Below, piece after piece: positions 33,240 through 45,960 of a stretch of 64,000 nucleotides of DNA. The translations under genes and the position numbers were made by a program. The DNA comes from Hetaerina americana (taxonomy: Eukaryota > Arthropoda > Insecta > Odonata > Calopterygidae), in the NCBI GenBank assembly GCA_022747635.1, contig JAKTNV010000009.1, positions 65,626,177-65,690,176 on the forward strand. Direction: 5' to 3'. The stretch's first letter is position 1. Every line of letters begins with the position of its first letter. The notes under the pieces are model-generated. The model was not told the origin of the DNA and ran no database searches. It saw only the letters and a program-made list of their open reading frames with translations.

Positions 33240-33480
33240 GTTGGCACGTCATATTGTCCGCCTTGTCACAACCGGCGTCCGGGTTGCTTCCCACCGGTGG
33301 CAGATTCCGATTTGCCAACGGGGGTACCTCCCCCCACACCCCGCGATCCATCGTCGCTCCGGTTCTCGCTCCCGTCCCTTCCGCCTTCTCCGAATTAATT
33401 TACGAGGCATCATCGCGCCCTCCTGATGCGTGCCCGCATCCCTTCTTCCGTGGACCTCGTCACGCATGGACGCGCATGTA
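33240..33480. other. GC-rich pyrimidine-leaning island
   Basis: Contains CCACACCCCGCGATCCATCG and CTCCGGTTCTCGCTCCCGTC; no gene recognised. Confidence 0.5.
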
Positions 33481-34390
33481 ATACGTGCCTACTTATGCAC
33501 ATCTAAGTTTCCTTCTCCGTGCGTGTCTCGACGTTGAGATATATTATATATTCGTCTGGTTCCCCCGCCCCCCCCATGTTAACACTGAATTACGAAATCG
33601 TGATCGGATAGGAATGAGTCTATTGACAAATTTTGCACATTATTTCGTTCACCCTTCATTTATTGATTCTTGCTTTAATTTTTAATGAAATCCAGGTTCA
33701 TGAAACCAGCCACATAACGTTGAATGATTGAATTGTTTCCTTCTCTAACTAATTAGAACGAGTAACAAGAAATGTAACTAATGGCTTTGCCATGAGATTA
33801 TGACTACCCTGAAATTGATTGATAAACATGGTCACGTGGATAATGAAAGCTGCTTCTTTTCAGGAAAAAGGGGTTATTTTTGTGGCTCTTAAGAAAGAGT
33901 TACAGATTTTATCTCATTCCGTGCGGGTATTCAAGATGTGCCGTTTGCAACATCGTCTCGTAATCAATTAAGGTCTTGTGTTGCTCAGAACGTATACTAT
34001 AGACGGCTGCGCTTCTACAAGAACTTACCTAGTTTATTAAAATGTAGATTATCAGAAGTATTCACCAATACTGTTTTGAGAAATATGTCCTTGAACCCCG
34101 GGTTGAGAAGTGATGGGGACAGAATTTTCGCGATGAAACCGCGCCAGAATACGCTTACACAGCAGCATTAGAAATCGGGTAGTGACGGGTGCACTCCCTC
34201 GACAGTGATTACAAAGGCATCCTCATCCTCTCCCGGTCGATAGTGTCGGAGTCAGTCAAAGAGGCCTGTTTTCCGTTTGACTTCTCAGCGCCTTGAGAGA
34301 AGTCACGTCTCTCTACCAAGTCCCGCTCCCCATCTTTCTCCCCCTGGCGCGGGTGAGCGTACCCACGTGCCTCCATGTTCTCGATCTCTT
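33481..34390. other. Intergenic DNA, nothing recognised
   Basis: No gene or repeat recognised. Confidence 0.5.
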
Positions 34391-34395
34391 CGTCG

Positions 34396-34450
34396 AATGA
34401 ACAAATCACTTTGAAATGGACCACAACCACATCAAAGTGATTTGTTCATT
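34396..34450. other. Perfect 19-bp hairpin with 17-nt loop
   Basis: AATGAACAAATCACTTTGA (34396-34414) and TCAAAGTGATTTGTTCATT (34432-34450) are exact reverse complements. Pairing continues outward after two mismatches (CGT with ACG). This could be a pre-miRNA-like hairpin, the centre of a small foldback element, or chance. Confidence 0.9.
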
Positions 34451-34454
34451 TTAC

Positions 34455-35220
34455 GATGGAAAGATTCTACGAAGTCAAGCCCCAATCTATTCTTTGTCTT
34501 GATCTTATGTGTGACAGTTGAGTGGCAGCTGCTGTTCTACTAAGGGTTTGTTTTCTTTTCTACTAGTTGGAATTGATTCCACCGTCTTAACTCCCTAAAT
34601 TTGACCAAACCACATCACGTCATGTAAGTTTCGTTGGCGCCTTTGAGCCATTTTTTGCAAAACGAATAATTGAAAATATTTGTAGATCGTGGTATTTTTT
34701 TGGCAAAGAACTTGAGGTGGACCCTTCCGATTTTTTTAATTTGCGAAAGCTTATTGGCTTTAAAAATGATCAGGAATTACAGTAAACAAAATTTAAGCAT
34801 GATTATACGTTATATTCTGTGCAAATTACTAATTTAAATGGAATTATTTCATTATTTTATTTGATTTTAGGAAAATGTGCTTTTTTATGGCTTAAATTGG
34901 TTACAGAACGAGCTTGCTTACTTAAAAGGTCAATTTTCTAGCACTGCGAAATTCCCCGGTGGATATAATTGCCATTGTGAATTTCATTCAATCAGTTTAA
35001 AATGTGAACCTCCGTGAAATGAACGGTTATTAGTTACCGTTGATGCGAATCCATCATATTGTCCAGTTGTCAGTACAGCCACGTAGGAAATCATCATTTT
35101 CACTGGATCGTCTCAATGTCTTTGCTGTTTTGGCATCTTGATGTAATTTTCTTAGTGATGGCGGAGTGCTCGTGTATCGACACTTGAAAAGAGTATTTCC
35201 ACCAGCGATTAGCGTTCACC
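34455..35220. other. Intergenic DNA, nothing recognised
   Basis: AT-rich; no element recognised. Confidence 0.5.
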
Positions 35221-35229
35221 AACAGCTGC

Positions 35230-36060
35230 ATGAATTGTACACATGTCTCCGACGGTCTCAGGGGGGGACGCACCAGTGGGGAGTGGGCCCTCATCGCCGC
35301 GTCCCGGACTTCCTAACTACCGGATCCGCCTTTGTCGTCGTCTTCGCGTCTCGCATCACTTTTATCGTTTCTCAATTGTTTCTCTCTCCCTCCTCGGCCG
35401 GGGAGGGGGGGATCGTGTTTTGTTTTCTCTCCCAGTCTCCAAAGGGCTCGGTAGGGAGGGAGGAGAGAGACGTGAGGGGTGGGGGTAGGTTTTTAGGGAA
35501 CCGTGAAGGTCGGAATGTTTATTTTTATTTTCACAAAAAAAATGAGAATAAAATGAGATATAAACGCGGTGTGCCTCTCCCCCACCCCCTCACGTGTTCC
35601 TCCTCTTTTTTTTTGTCCTTCCCTCTTTCTATTCATCGTCACCCTCACCCACCTCTCGTTCCCTTCCGTCCCAATTAGCCCAGTGGAACGTATTATGCGC
35701 GCGGGGCCCCCTCGACCCCCGCCCGCCTCTTGTCGTTCCACCCCCGCCTTCCCCCCTCTCCCAACCCCTCGCTGCAGCCTCCCCCCGCGCATCCCACGCC
35801 ATTTGTATACGTGCCCCACGCCCGCCTTCGCGTCTCCCCCGCCGTCGCCCCACCCTCCTCCCTCATTACGAGCGGCTGGCTTCGCCCTCCTCCTCCCCCC
35901 CCCACGCCCTCCAACCCCCTCTGCTCCCCTCCCCAATGCCAGTCTGTGAAGGTTTCCCTCGGAGACTTTCTGCAATGCGATCGCGATTTTATTCCCTCTT
36001 GTCATTTTTATTGCTCTCCCTTTATTATTCTCTCTCCTGTTTCGCAGTCACCGCTGTGAC
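35230..36060. other. CpG-containing polypurine/polypyrimidine island
   Basis: A G-rich block (GGGAGGGAGGAGAGAGACG region, about 35400-35490) is followed by a long C/T-rich block (35570-35945). Overlapping long frames on both strands are compositional. Confidence 0.65.
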
Positions 36061-36069
36061 CTACGAAAT

Positions 36070-38630
36070 GTGGCTACGTACCACGGGGATGCATGGGGGA
36101 CGGTGTGGGAGGGTTGTTAGGTTTTTTGCCCAAATTTCCGTCTCTCGTGTTTCTTCAATTTTTTTGCCTTCTTTTTTCACTCCAGCCTTCCTTGTGAGCT
36201 GTCGATTTTGAGGGTGTTATTTTTATACTTCTGCCTGCCGGTTTAAGCTTTGCGTAATGCTGTCCTTTCGTTAACCCCTGCGGAAATAAGATGAGGGGTT
36301 GTTTTTTTTTCTTCTTTTCGACACTGAGCACGGAGGATTACAACAATAATTACAATTAGCGGTAGGCGGAGTTCAAAGTGTGGCATTATCTTTGCTTTAA
36401 TGGACGCGGTGACTGTTAGCATTTCATTCATAAGTGTTCTTGAGTGAATTGTGAAGCGGTCACGGTTTAGCGGGTATTAGGAAACTTTTTTTTTTGGTTT
36501 GGCATTTGCTGCTTCTTTGATCACTATTTTCTCTCTTTGTGATAAACGCTGAGTGTAAGTTTGTAAGCCGATACGTCATTATCCTTAATTAACCGCTTAA
36601 TGTTGAAAACAAACACAGTTTACTGTCTGTTGATTTGTTGATGACATCTAAGCTGTACCTTGTGTGTCAATGCTCATTCGGGAATATTGAAACTGACTTC
36701 TATTTGTGATCTAAAACTAATTGGTAATTTTTATTGGTTTTGAATGGCTTTGGAAGAATTAACGGCTGTGCTAAGTTCAAGTTATATATTTTTACTTAAA
36801 ATAGCTGAATGAATATTTTCATTAAGCGTAAATTTTCTATCTCTTTTACCCCTTTTAATTAGTTATCTTATTTAAAAAGTAATTCGAATTTGGGAACACC
36901 AAAACTTAGTAAACTTTTCGAATTTGACACAACATTTTTTCTCAAGCTTAATTGTTACAAATAGGTTTATTAAAGTTAAGTAGAGGGTTTTTAATATGTT
37001 CATGTCGCTGCATAAATGAGGCTTATTGCTTAGTGCTCCGTCGTCGTGTTAAGGCTCAGCACATTACTATTTAAAAAATTATTTTCATTAGGTTTTTTTC
37101 AAATAAATATTCCCTTTAGCGTGAAATTTAATAATTTTTGTACAGCTCTGTAGAAGGTAAAATTAGCTATAGTTTTTGATCCGTCTTGTATCGCAGAACT
37201 GGCGATTTCAAACATTATATGTTTGAAATACACCATGTATTGGATGACTCGTGAAAGAGCGGTTGGTGAAAATCTGGAACGGAGAGAAGTTGGGCATCGC
37301 TTGGAGCAATGCCCAGGAATGAATCCAGATTTTATATTCAATAGTTACTGCGTGAATAGTGACCGACCTTTGAAAAAAAATGCTCTAAAATTGTATTTCA
37401 CGAAAAATTCATCCAGTTTTTGAATTTTCGGTGACCAATCTTGTCATTGTATCCAGGACGCTATTTGCTGATTTCTATTCATACCAATTGCATGTCATTA
37501 AATATTTATGTCAAAAATCCTCGAGGAAACAAAACTAGTTGAAAAGAAAATCATTAATTTTTTTAATCAAAGTTTTGCTTGCAATCTGCTAATACGCTAT
37601 TTATAAAACAAGAAAACAGATATCAGGAGGTAAATACAAGAATTTAGAAGCTGAATTATTAACTTTATTAAAAGTAGTCATAAATAATTTAAGAATTCTA
37701 TGCTAATAATATAACTGCCTCTTATCAGAAAGGGTTTTTAAGATGTTCTCCAGAAGGTTTTAATGTATTTCCGGTTGTAAAGTACAGATAGATCTAATTC
37801 ATTCCAAATGAGGAAAAAATCAATTTAAAATAAGTCAAAAATCACGCGCCAAAATTAGTATCTTTGAAATTCGATCAATTGATATCAGATATTGAATAAA
37901 AGTTGGAAATGAATGGCAGGTTTGACATTTAATGCCACCTAGTTTTAACGAATGGTATTAGATCATTGAAGCCAGTTGGTGAAATTTAACATTTTGGATT
38001 ATATTTGAGGGGAAAATGCATTTTTTTATTGTAATTTTATATCCATGGGTACAATTATGGAAACAATAGCATATAAATCGATAAACAACTGAAATCTCGT
38101 TGGTTAAAATTTAATTACTATTAAAATTAATTTATTAATGTGTGATAATAAAATTTTTCCAGTGGGGAAGACAACTTAGAAAATAATTTTTTTCAGAATA
38201 CTAGAGGATTTCTCGCCAACATGATATTGGCAATTAATTATTTAGTTTTTATAATTGCGCATTGTCGTTTTGTTAAAATATAAGTCACAAGAGTCAAAAG
38301 TAAGATGTACGCCGGCATCATAGGATATTTTTGTCTTATCGAAGGGCTATATTGCTCTTCAAATCCCGGAACGCAAAGTCACAACTCTTCGGATAACGAG
38401 GGTGAGGGATAACTAATTATCGACACCACCTTGATACAGTCCTTCTAACTTAAATGATCCTTAGGCTTTAAGCATAATTTGAATTTTTAAATTTTTGAAG
38501 TCGATTTGATTCGTGACCTTTATCATGTTTATGGATGAAAGTTGTTGCGCCGGGCAAGTAACATGTGATACTTGAACACAAAAGCCACTCAGATAGACCT
38601 CGGAGATGCTTCAATGCATGACTTTGCGAG
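36070..38630. other. Long AT-rich stretch, nothing recognised
   Basis: 2.5 kb of AT-rich DNA with no recognisable gene, repeat or RNA. Confidence 0.6.
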
Positions 38631-38639
38631 CGAATCTCC

Positions 38640-39390
38640 GATGTCGCTTCGGTCATGTCTGCCATCGAGTGTGGTTCTCTCTCTCCCTCTCTCTCTTTGC
38701 ATATGTCTCCGACTATTTCAGTTCTCCGTTCTGCTTGAATCCGCTCCTTTTCGTCAATTCAACGTGTCCATGTGTGTGTGTGTTGTTTCCTTTCATGTGC
38801 TCTCGCGAAGACCCCGAAGATCTCCTCGGTCCTTTCCTCTTATCCTCTCTCTCTCTCTCTCTCTTGGGCATAAGGAGTGCTATAAGGCGCTGCCCTCTTC
38901 CCCGCCGCAACTCTCCTTCCCCTCAGTCTCCTCCTCGTCCTCATCCAATCCTCTCCTTCATCTTAAATCCCCCACCCCCCATCCCAAGCCCCCCACACCG
39001 ACGTCCGGGCCGCCATCCACCCCTCCCGCTTCACATCCTTGTTACGACGCTCGACTTTCTCAGGGCCTCCTCGTGCTCACATAAACCCCCTCACTCCCCT
39101 GTACTCCTGTGTACTCCATTAAAATGCTCATACATATTTACCCCCTCTTAAAGCCACCCCCATCCGCCCCCCTTCGCTGCTCCCCCCACTCCTTCCCTAC
39201 TCTCTCAGCGTCCTTCTTTCAACCACCCGAACCTCCAACCCTCCAACCTAACTCCTCCCCCTCCAATGACTCCCGACACTATGCCTCCCTCACGTTCTGT
39301 TTCTCCGTAATTTTTTTTATCCATCATCCTGTCTTCTCAGCACTCCCGTCCCGCTTTCTCTTCCACCAGCGGAGATCCCTTAGATTATTT
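38640..39390. other. Polypyrimidine island with (CT)n
   Basis: Strong C/T bias, including a pure CT run at 38847-38863 and CCCCCACCCCCCATCCC near 38970. Pro/Ser-rich frames are not accepted as genes. Confidence 0.65.
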
Positions 39391-40955
39391 ATGGGTTCTT
39401 TTAAATATTTTTTTCCGCCAACCTATGGAGTTCTAAATTCTCTTCACACACAGGGTCATGTTTAAAATGTTTCATTTGCGTCGGCAATTTTGATTGATTG
39501 CTCATTCTTTTGCGTCCTCATGTGTGGGATTTATTTGATTTTTATTCATTTTTAAGAAGGTTTTGAAATTATTAACCTAATAATCTTATGTGAACCATTA
39601 TTTTTCGACCTACTTCATAGAAAAAACTAAATTTTTTTCTGAATAATGAACCTGGTTTGTTTTTTTATGTCGCGAATTATGAGAGCTATGGTGAAATTTT
39701 GTATTTTCTTCAGTCATTAGTCGTCTTTGCAAATCATTTAGTTGTAGGTAATACCTCTTTGTATTTTTAGCCATTTTGCATTTTTATGTAACCGAAATAA
39801 AGGCCCTAATAAATAAATAGAGTAATTCTGCTTTCGGCCTTATTGTATTTGTTTTTGTTGCTGTGGAGCCATGGGGAAATAATGATAAAATAGTCTTTCG
39901 CTTTACTCTCTCGTTCTGTTCTTCATTAGTGGGGTGTTATTTTTCTATTTTTTCACCAATATTTTTCGGGTGATAGTGTATTTGTGTTAGTGTCCGGTTT
40001 AGAAGTCGATTGGTTGACATATCAAGTGTACGATTCTGTAGTTATATTACGTATGTGACGTGATCGAATCTTATGAATATAATTTGTGAAATGGTGAAAT
40101 CAACTATGACTTATTTCTTACCTGCATCTTTCTTCCTTGGTATAAAATCATCTTTATTACCCTTGTATCTCAGATGGCGTGAGTAAAGGCATAAAAGTGA
40201 TTGCTTGCGACACACCCATCGTGTTAACAATAATACTTGAAAGCAATTGGTTCTATCTTATCGCGACGTGGTAGCCTAGTATCTAAAGCCCCAAAACTGA
40301 CGTCCGAGTTGTTTCTCCAACGATTTCAGTTGCTGATAGTTGATGGTTTTGTCGCCGTAGTCAGGGAGATGAGTCATCGGAGAGAAAATGTTGAAGTTAG
40401 CGTTGTCAAACCTCACCTTGCGGGTGACTTCCATGTTTAGTTAGGCAGATTAGATTTTGCAATTTTAGTTTCAAATAAGTCTAGCGACTCTACATGAGTT
40501 GCGCAACTAGGGTAAACATAGGTAATTGTTTTAACCGACGGTCCAACCGAGCGAACGATGTTGGCAATGGTGCAGTATGTATCTTGTGGCGCCTACCGTC
40601 TGCGTTACACAGAGCCTTAGTCCTTTCGGGGCTGGAAACCAAAATCCACCGCGGGGTTGGTAGGCACCGTAGAGCAGTGAAATCACTCCCTCTATTCCAA
40701 CCCGAGGTGATGTATCCAGGCTAAGACATGATGCCATGTCATATTTCCGCCCTCCATTGTGAAAATTGTCTTGCGATTAAAACTTTTGCTCTGGGGGACA
40801 CCAATATCCAAAGGATACTCCTAGAGTTGTCAGCGCATAATTTATCGTCAATCCTGGGAATATTAATTTTCCGAAGTAATTCTTGATTGAACGCTCTCCT
40901 AACTATTACATGACGCTATCCAGGCCTAGCACGTTTTAGGCTTCGCGTTTATTTT
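39391..40955. other. Intergenic DNA, nothing recognised
   Basis: No gene recognised. A short inverted pair (GGCGCCTACC near 40590, GGTAGGCACC near 40658) is noted without interpretation. Confidence 0.5.
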
Positions 40956-40959
40956 CCTC

Positions 40960-41690
40960 CGTGCTGCGAAAGGACGAAATATGTCACGGCATCTTTTGTC
41001 TCCCCAACCTACGTGCTCATCCATACTCTCGCTTCCCCAGACCTTCCCCACTCCGCCCCCTGCCCCCTCTTCAAATACAAACTGCCCGAATAGACTATAA
41101 TTGGAGTGGAATGATAATAAGTCTTTCACGAGAGTCTCTCTCTCTCTCTCTCCCGGCGTTCCCTGCGCCCTCTTCCCACCCCCTGCCTCTCCATTGAGCT
41201 TCCACCCGCCCCCTGCTTCGCCAACCCCTTCTCGTCGTTCCCTCCTCTCCGTCATCCGCCGCCGCCTCCTCCTCGCTTCCTAACCCCCTCTCCACCCCCG
41301 GGAGCCCTCCCCCTCTCCCCTGCCCTCTCCGCCCCACTCTCCTTGTGTATCAGCAGTTTAAAAGTGCTTGTTTTTCGAGCACTGCAATAAAAGTGCTTAC
41401 CCATCTCTGCTGCCGGACTCCTCCGTCCCGCTTCTCCTCCCCCACCCACCCTCTCCATCTACCCTCCTCCGCCTCACTCCACTTGTCCCCTTCCGTTCTC
41501 CCGTCATCCTCCTCCACCCTTCCTCCCTTAAAAAACCCACCCTGAATCCTTCAACCACCACCTCCGAAATCTCCTCCCGTATGTCACAGTCCCGCCCTCT
41601 CCCTCTCCTCCCCCCCAACCAGCAGCCTCTCCACCCCTATTTTATTCCACCATCCGGTTATGTGCCTTTAGGGTCGGTATTCATCGCTTA
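40960..41690. other. Polypyrimidine island
   Basis: C/T-rich for about 700 bp, with TCTCTCTCTCTCTC at 41139 and many CTCC blocks. Confidence 0.65.
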
Positions 41691-41699
41691 ACCCGCAAC

Positions 41700-42675
41700 T
41701 CATTTGCGTTCTTGCCAAACTCCTTCATGGGCATTTTTTTATTGTTATTTATTTTTCTTTGAAAGGAATATAGGGAAATTTGGAGAAAACGGAGTCGTCT
41801 TTTGGGTTTTTATTGAAAATGTGGTTTTTGTTAAAAAGATTATCCAAATGGCTCGGCTTAAGTACTACTCGTTGTGTCAAAAGTGTGTCGTGAATTGATG
41901 GGGGGGGCTCATTTATGATAAAAGGTGCAGTAGCCGTCGCTTCAGGCTCCATCTCCATCGTACTCAATATTCGGTTCCAAGTTCTCGGTGCAGAGTCAAA
42001 GACTCGGTTAAATACTTGGTATACATATTGTCTTTTAGTGGTCTTTTTACTGAACCGGTGTATAGAGAGCGAAACATTAGATTTATCGGTAGGAATTCAT
42101 AGTTTTTTTTAATAATATCGTTTATTGTATCTAGCTTGTTTGTATGCTGGCTTAATTTTCATGGTGGAATATATACACGTGATGCTAGTGGAGAAGACTT
42201 GGAACTTTAGATAGAGTATTGTGTCTCAACGTGACAGCAAGGTCTTTGAAAATTATGGAGAAGTTATATTAAAAGTGCGGAAATATTTGACGATAATTAT
42301 GGTAGATTACGTTTAGGAGAGCTTTGAATCTCGAACTTAGAATTTCGGAAATGAGTAGCCAGCTACCGTAGCTCAGCAAAAAAGTGTAATGATTTGTTGA
42401 CGAGGTTTAGCTATCATGATATATCCTAAGCCGTTTTATTAAATCAACGGTAAATTCATGCTACAGGTAAAATAATTTTTTTTGCAGTTGACAATTGCAA
42501 GTTGACTTTATTAAGTAGTTCTAATTTGAATTGAAATTGCAATTCAAATAATTCGGATGTATAATTTAGCGAAATCTTGGAGTTCAAAAGTTGCTCGGTG
42601 CATATCATTATTGTTAATCAACTCATGAAATTGATGCCTTATTTCTTTCTTCTTGCCTCTTTTGGTTCTTGTTTG
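41700..42675. other. Intergenic DNA, nothing recognised
   Basis: AT-rich; no element recognised. Confidence 0.5.
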
Positions 42676-42680
42676 CTTTT

Positions 42681-43280
42681 CTAGCAAGTAGGTGTCTGTT
42701 TTTTCACTGCTTGTGACATTAAAGTTGAATCGTATGTGATATGGAAGTATAAGTTGGATGCAGTCATCGGTAAAAGTAGTGGACACGCAGTTAGATTTAC
42801 ATCAGCATTAGTATATGTTTGGTGAACGGTTTGTGAAGCTTCTTTTGTTCCTTGCGGTATCCGAATGAGTTCCCTGCTATTAATTTCCAACCCTGGATTG
42901 CACTTTTCAATCTTGTGCCGATGACTGAATTTGTTTGTCCATTTGACTATTGCATCTGAAGTTAGAAATTGTTTCATTTTTGACAGTGTGGCCGTGCTAC
43001 TCGCACGGCTAAATGAAATCCTTCCTGTGATTGGTTGGGGACGCTCTTCGCAGGAGCGCGCCTCACAGGACGTATTGGTAATAGCTGCATTTGGGTTTCG
43101 CTGTGAAAGATTGGAATCCGCCGAATTCTCTTTCGTGCTCCCACTGTTTAGCTCGGTATTACTGTTAGAACTCCGCTTGTATTGCCGAATTTTGGTCTCG
43201 TTTTCAATTTTTAAAACCTTAAATCCTTCAGATGTAAAAGCGCGCGATTTCATTCCTTGTCGGGGATTTTCAGGTTCCAT
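42681..43280 (-). CDS. Candidate coding exon, 199 codons, unknown protein
   Basis: The longest ATG-started open frame outside the low-complexity islands and the R1-like LINE. The product is polar and of ordinary composition: a basic N-terminus, a Ser/Asn-rich linker (TELNSGSTKENSADSNLSQR), then KMKQFLTSDAIVKWTNKFSH and a hydrophilic C-terminus. No signal peptide, membrane segment or named domain is seen. It starts at the edge of a GC-rich pyrimidine island (43250-43540), where a promoter could sit. A chance frame of this length is not excluded in 64 kb, and the downstream part may be intron read-through rather than exon. No function is proposed. Confidence 0.3.
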   Translation of the reverse strand: MEPENPRQGMKSRAFTSEGFKVLKIENETKIRQYKRSSNSNTELNSGSTKENSADSNLSQRNPNAAITNTSCEARSCEERPQPITGRISFSRASSTATLSKMKQFLTSDAIVKWTNKFSHRHKIEKCNPGLEINSRELIRIPQGTKEASQTVHQTYTNADVNLTACPLLLPMTASNLYFHITYDSTLMSQAVKKQTPTC

Positions 43281-43284
43281 GGAT

Positions 43285-43540
43285 GTGTCTTATCCGAGTG
43301 CGCCCGTCAAGGGGGTCTTTCACCCTCCACGGCTGACGTGATTTTTATCTCCATATCTCGTTCTTTCTTGAAAGGGCGTTCGTTTTTCCCGACCGTCTCG
43401 TTCGCCCTCCTCTGCATTTTCCTAACTCGTAATCTCGTCCCCAAGAGATCACCGCCCAAAGATCTTAATTTTTTTCCCCTTCGGCCTCTTACCCTTTGCC
43501 CCTCCACCCTCGGCACACACTCCCCACTCGACATTTAACC
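43285..43540. other. Polypyrimidine GC-rich island
   Basis: C/T-rich plus strand next to the candidate exon start; contains CTCGTTCGCCCTCCTCTGC. Confidence 0.55.
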
Positions 43541-44460
43541 AACTTATCATTGTTTCCAATTTTGTTTTTTTCTTGGGAGGCTTTAAACGTATTTTTCATT
43601 CCGATTTTTCTCATCTCTGTACTATGTCTCCGTACGTTTGTTTCGGGAAGATCCTTGATCTTACTGTGATGACTCTTCGGATGTGGGTACAAGACAACGG
43701 TGTTGGTAAATGAATGTTTAACAAAGCAAGAAACGGGCGTGAGTTAAGGTACTTGTATTTGAGATCCATCAGAAGTAGCTCTACAAAGCTTTCTGGGAAT
43801 GTCAACCAACTTCTTTGTGATTTCGGCGGTGCATAAGTGAAATTGAGTACCGAGAGTTTTTCAAGGTGTTCGTTGCATTTGATTCATTCCTTGTCATCCT
43901 CGTTGCCCTAAGTACATAATGCATTGGTGGAAATACTCGATCTTTAGTAATCTCGTAATCGGTTCGAAGGCAAAAGTGACCTGTGTGCTCGTATATACTG
44001 GTCGTGAAGAGAATTATTAGTAATATTTTTCTTGTAATGTGAAACTGTGAGAAATACCTATGATGCTATCTATTGCATGTTTTCGAAAGTTGTAAAAATT
44101 ACGACCATGTTTCCCTACGGTACATACTCCTATTTTGATCATAATGGTCCAAACACGGCTAAGATAGGTAAATAGAAAAGGTAAACTGTGACAAACTGCT
44201 CGAGTTATTTTTTCCTCCTGTTGTAACGTTAATTTTTAGCTTATCTCTTACTTGAAAACCTCATGACCTTTGTTTCGTTTTCCTTGATTCTCATTCCATG
44301 CCCATCACATCCTGTTTTTGTAGGGCGCTCAGCAGTGGTTGTAAGCTCTTAGTTGACTGGCTAATTAAAGCTTGATAATCGTAATAATCCGCAAACGTAA
44401 CTAATTTTATGATTTCTACACAGACTCATTCTTCCGTTCACAGACCCGTTCTTCTCATGC
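43541..44460. other. Intergenic DNA, nothing recognised
   Basis: No element recognised. Confidence 0.5.
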
Positions 44461-44464
44461 TACT

Positions 44465-45010
44465 TCGCCATTTCTTCCACAGAGAACTTTGAAAATCGGG
44501 GGTCGTAATTAAGACCTATGTCTGACTCCTCTTCCTATCATTATCTACCCTGTCAATTCGTCTCACGCACTGAGCTTCCTGATATATGTACGGTCAGGAT
44601 ATCACCATTTTTTTCAATCTGCTCGTTTCTTCTGTAGCTTTGGCATACCCTCTCACCATAATAAACCCAGGTACATCATTCACCAAATAATCATTAGCCT
44701 TCCTCTTAATTCGTTCACCGATGATCCTAAGCACCACTCTTTATGGGTATGAAATCAAGCATATTGCTTTGTGGTCCTCACATTCGACTTTCTTTCCCTA
44801 TTTTGGGATATTAGCTAATACTGATCTTACGAAATATCCCGTTCAAATTCCTCCCTCCTAAATTCTTCGAAATAAAACCATAAAAACACTACCTTTCACG
44901 ATTGCCTAAACCCTTATGTTGTTCCGCGGATATGTTCTCTATCCCCATAGCCTTATTTGATTTAAATTCCCTCCATGCCATTTTTTACTCGCAGTCAAGT
45001 ATGCCTTGTC
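44465..45010 (-). mobile_element. Decayed LINE, N-terminal RT region (RTE/L1-like lineage)
   Basis: Minus-strand translation, across frameshifts, gives FKSNKAMGIENISAE (family: LK..KA.G.D.I.AE), FISKNLGGRNLNGIFRK, YPKIGKE, then CEDHKAICLISYP, VVLRIIGERIKRKANDYL and VPGFIMVRGYAKATEE. The order and spacing fit RT motifs 0-2 of endonuclease-RT LINEs (a HR.I.L.SH..K..LRII..R+, then a GF..G+GT block). The catalytic motifs that should follow are absent or decayed. Stops in all frames make it inactive. Confidence 0.7.
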
Positions 45011-45560
45011 ACAAGCCATGCCTATGTCCTATGCTGGTTTCTCAGCAGCGGCGTCAAATGTTCCGCCGAAAATGTGGGGAAGCAACTTTTCCCCATATAC
45101 TATATATCTCAGCTAATTCACGGATATGTTTACAGTTATTCCGCAAAAATATATTTGGGATATATGTGTTATAAGTACAATTCCTTGGTGATCTTTAGAT
45201 CCGCTGGATACCAAGACGGGCTTGTTCAGCTTTACGTCTTCTAAAATAATGCTGCAGACTGTATAAGGGATCTAAGGGTCGGAATCCTGGATTGAATTCG
45301 TGGGTAACACGAGATATAATGAATAAAACAGGAAATGGTTACCTCTCACTACTGTGTCAAGATGAATGGGTTAGTGACATAAAACATATATGAAGTTAAC
45401 TAATTTTCTATTTTTTTGAATCGCTGAAAAATGTCCAGTCTAGCATACAATAGAAAGGCGCAATGCGATATTTGTGGTGGTTAATCTGTGCGAAATGACC
45501 GTAACTGATGAATGACGTTATACTTCACGAATCTTTTCCACTCGCCTTAGGTGGAGCGGG
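45011..45560. other. Intergenic DNA, nothing recognised
   Basis: It may include the unrecognisable 5' part of the LINE relic. Confidence 0.45.
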
Positions 45561-45569
45561 CGTAGGGAT

Positions 45570-45960
45570 GATCACTTACAATTTTAAATCCCTCTCTGGC
45601 GTCCGGCCCGAGCGAGACCTCGCGGGTGCGCGGGGCCTTTTCCCTCTCGGCGCCGGCGACGTCACCCGCGTCCAGTCCCCGCCCCCGCCTCGTGCTCTCC
45701 GCGCATCTCTCGCTCATCTCCCCATCTCTCTCTCTGCGCCTCCCACCATTTTCCCGTCCACCCTTTCCCGCCGGGGCAGTCATCTGGTCCAGCCAGAAGA
45801 CGCATGAAGGAGGGAGTGGGTAAAGTGTTGGCGGGAGAGGGGGAGCGCGGGTGAGGGGACCGGGGGGAAACCTCGTCGGTGACCGGTCGGAGGAAGTCGA
45901 GGGAAGGCGTTGTTCCGTCTCGTTCGCCCCTTGTCGCGTCGGCGTCCATCTTGTTCGGAA
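45570..45960. other. CpG-rich island with strand switch
   Basis: Dense CpG (GCGTCCGGCCCGAGCGAGAC), a C/T-rich block to about 45780, then a G/A-rich block to about 45890. Confidence 0.6.

Noticed and set aside
33089..33481. 130-codon frame starting in a microsatellite
   Set aside because: The first 40 codons are translated TA repeats and the remainder is GC-rich island sequence without a domain.
35493..36005. 170-codon Gly/Arg-rich minus-strand frame
   Set aside because: Purine-rich strand of a low-complexity island, no domain or splice evidence.
38847..38863. Possible CRISPR-like or satellite array
   Set aside because: Simple CT repeat; there are no spacers or longer repeat units anywhere in the window.
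40590..40670. Inverted pair GGCGCCTACC / GGTAGGCACC as a transposon end
   Set aside because: Short and imperfect, with no target duplication or second copy seen.
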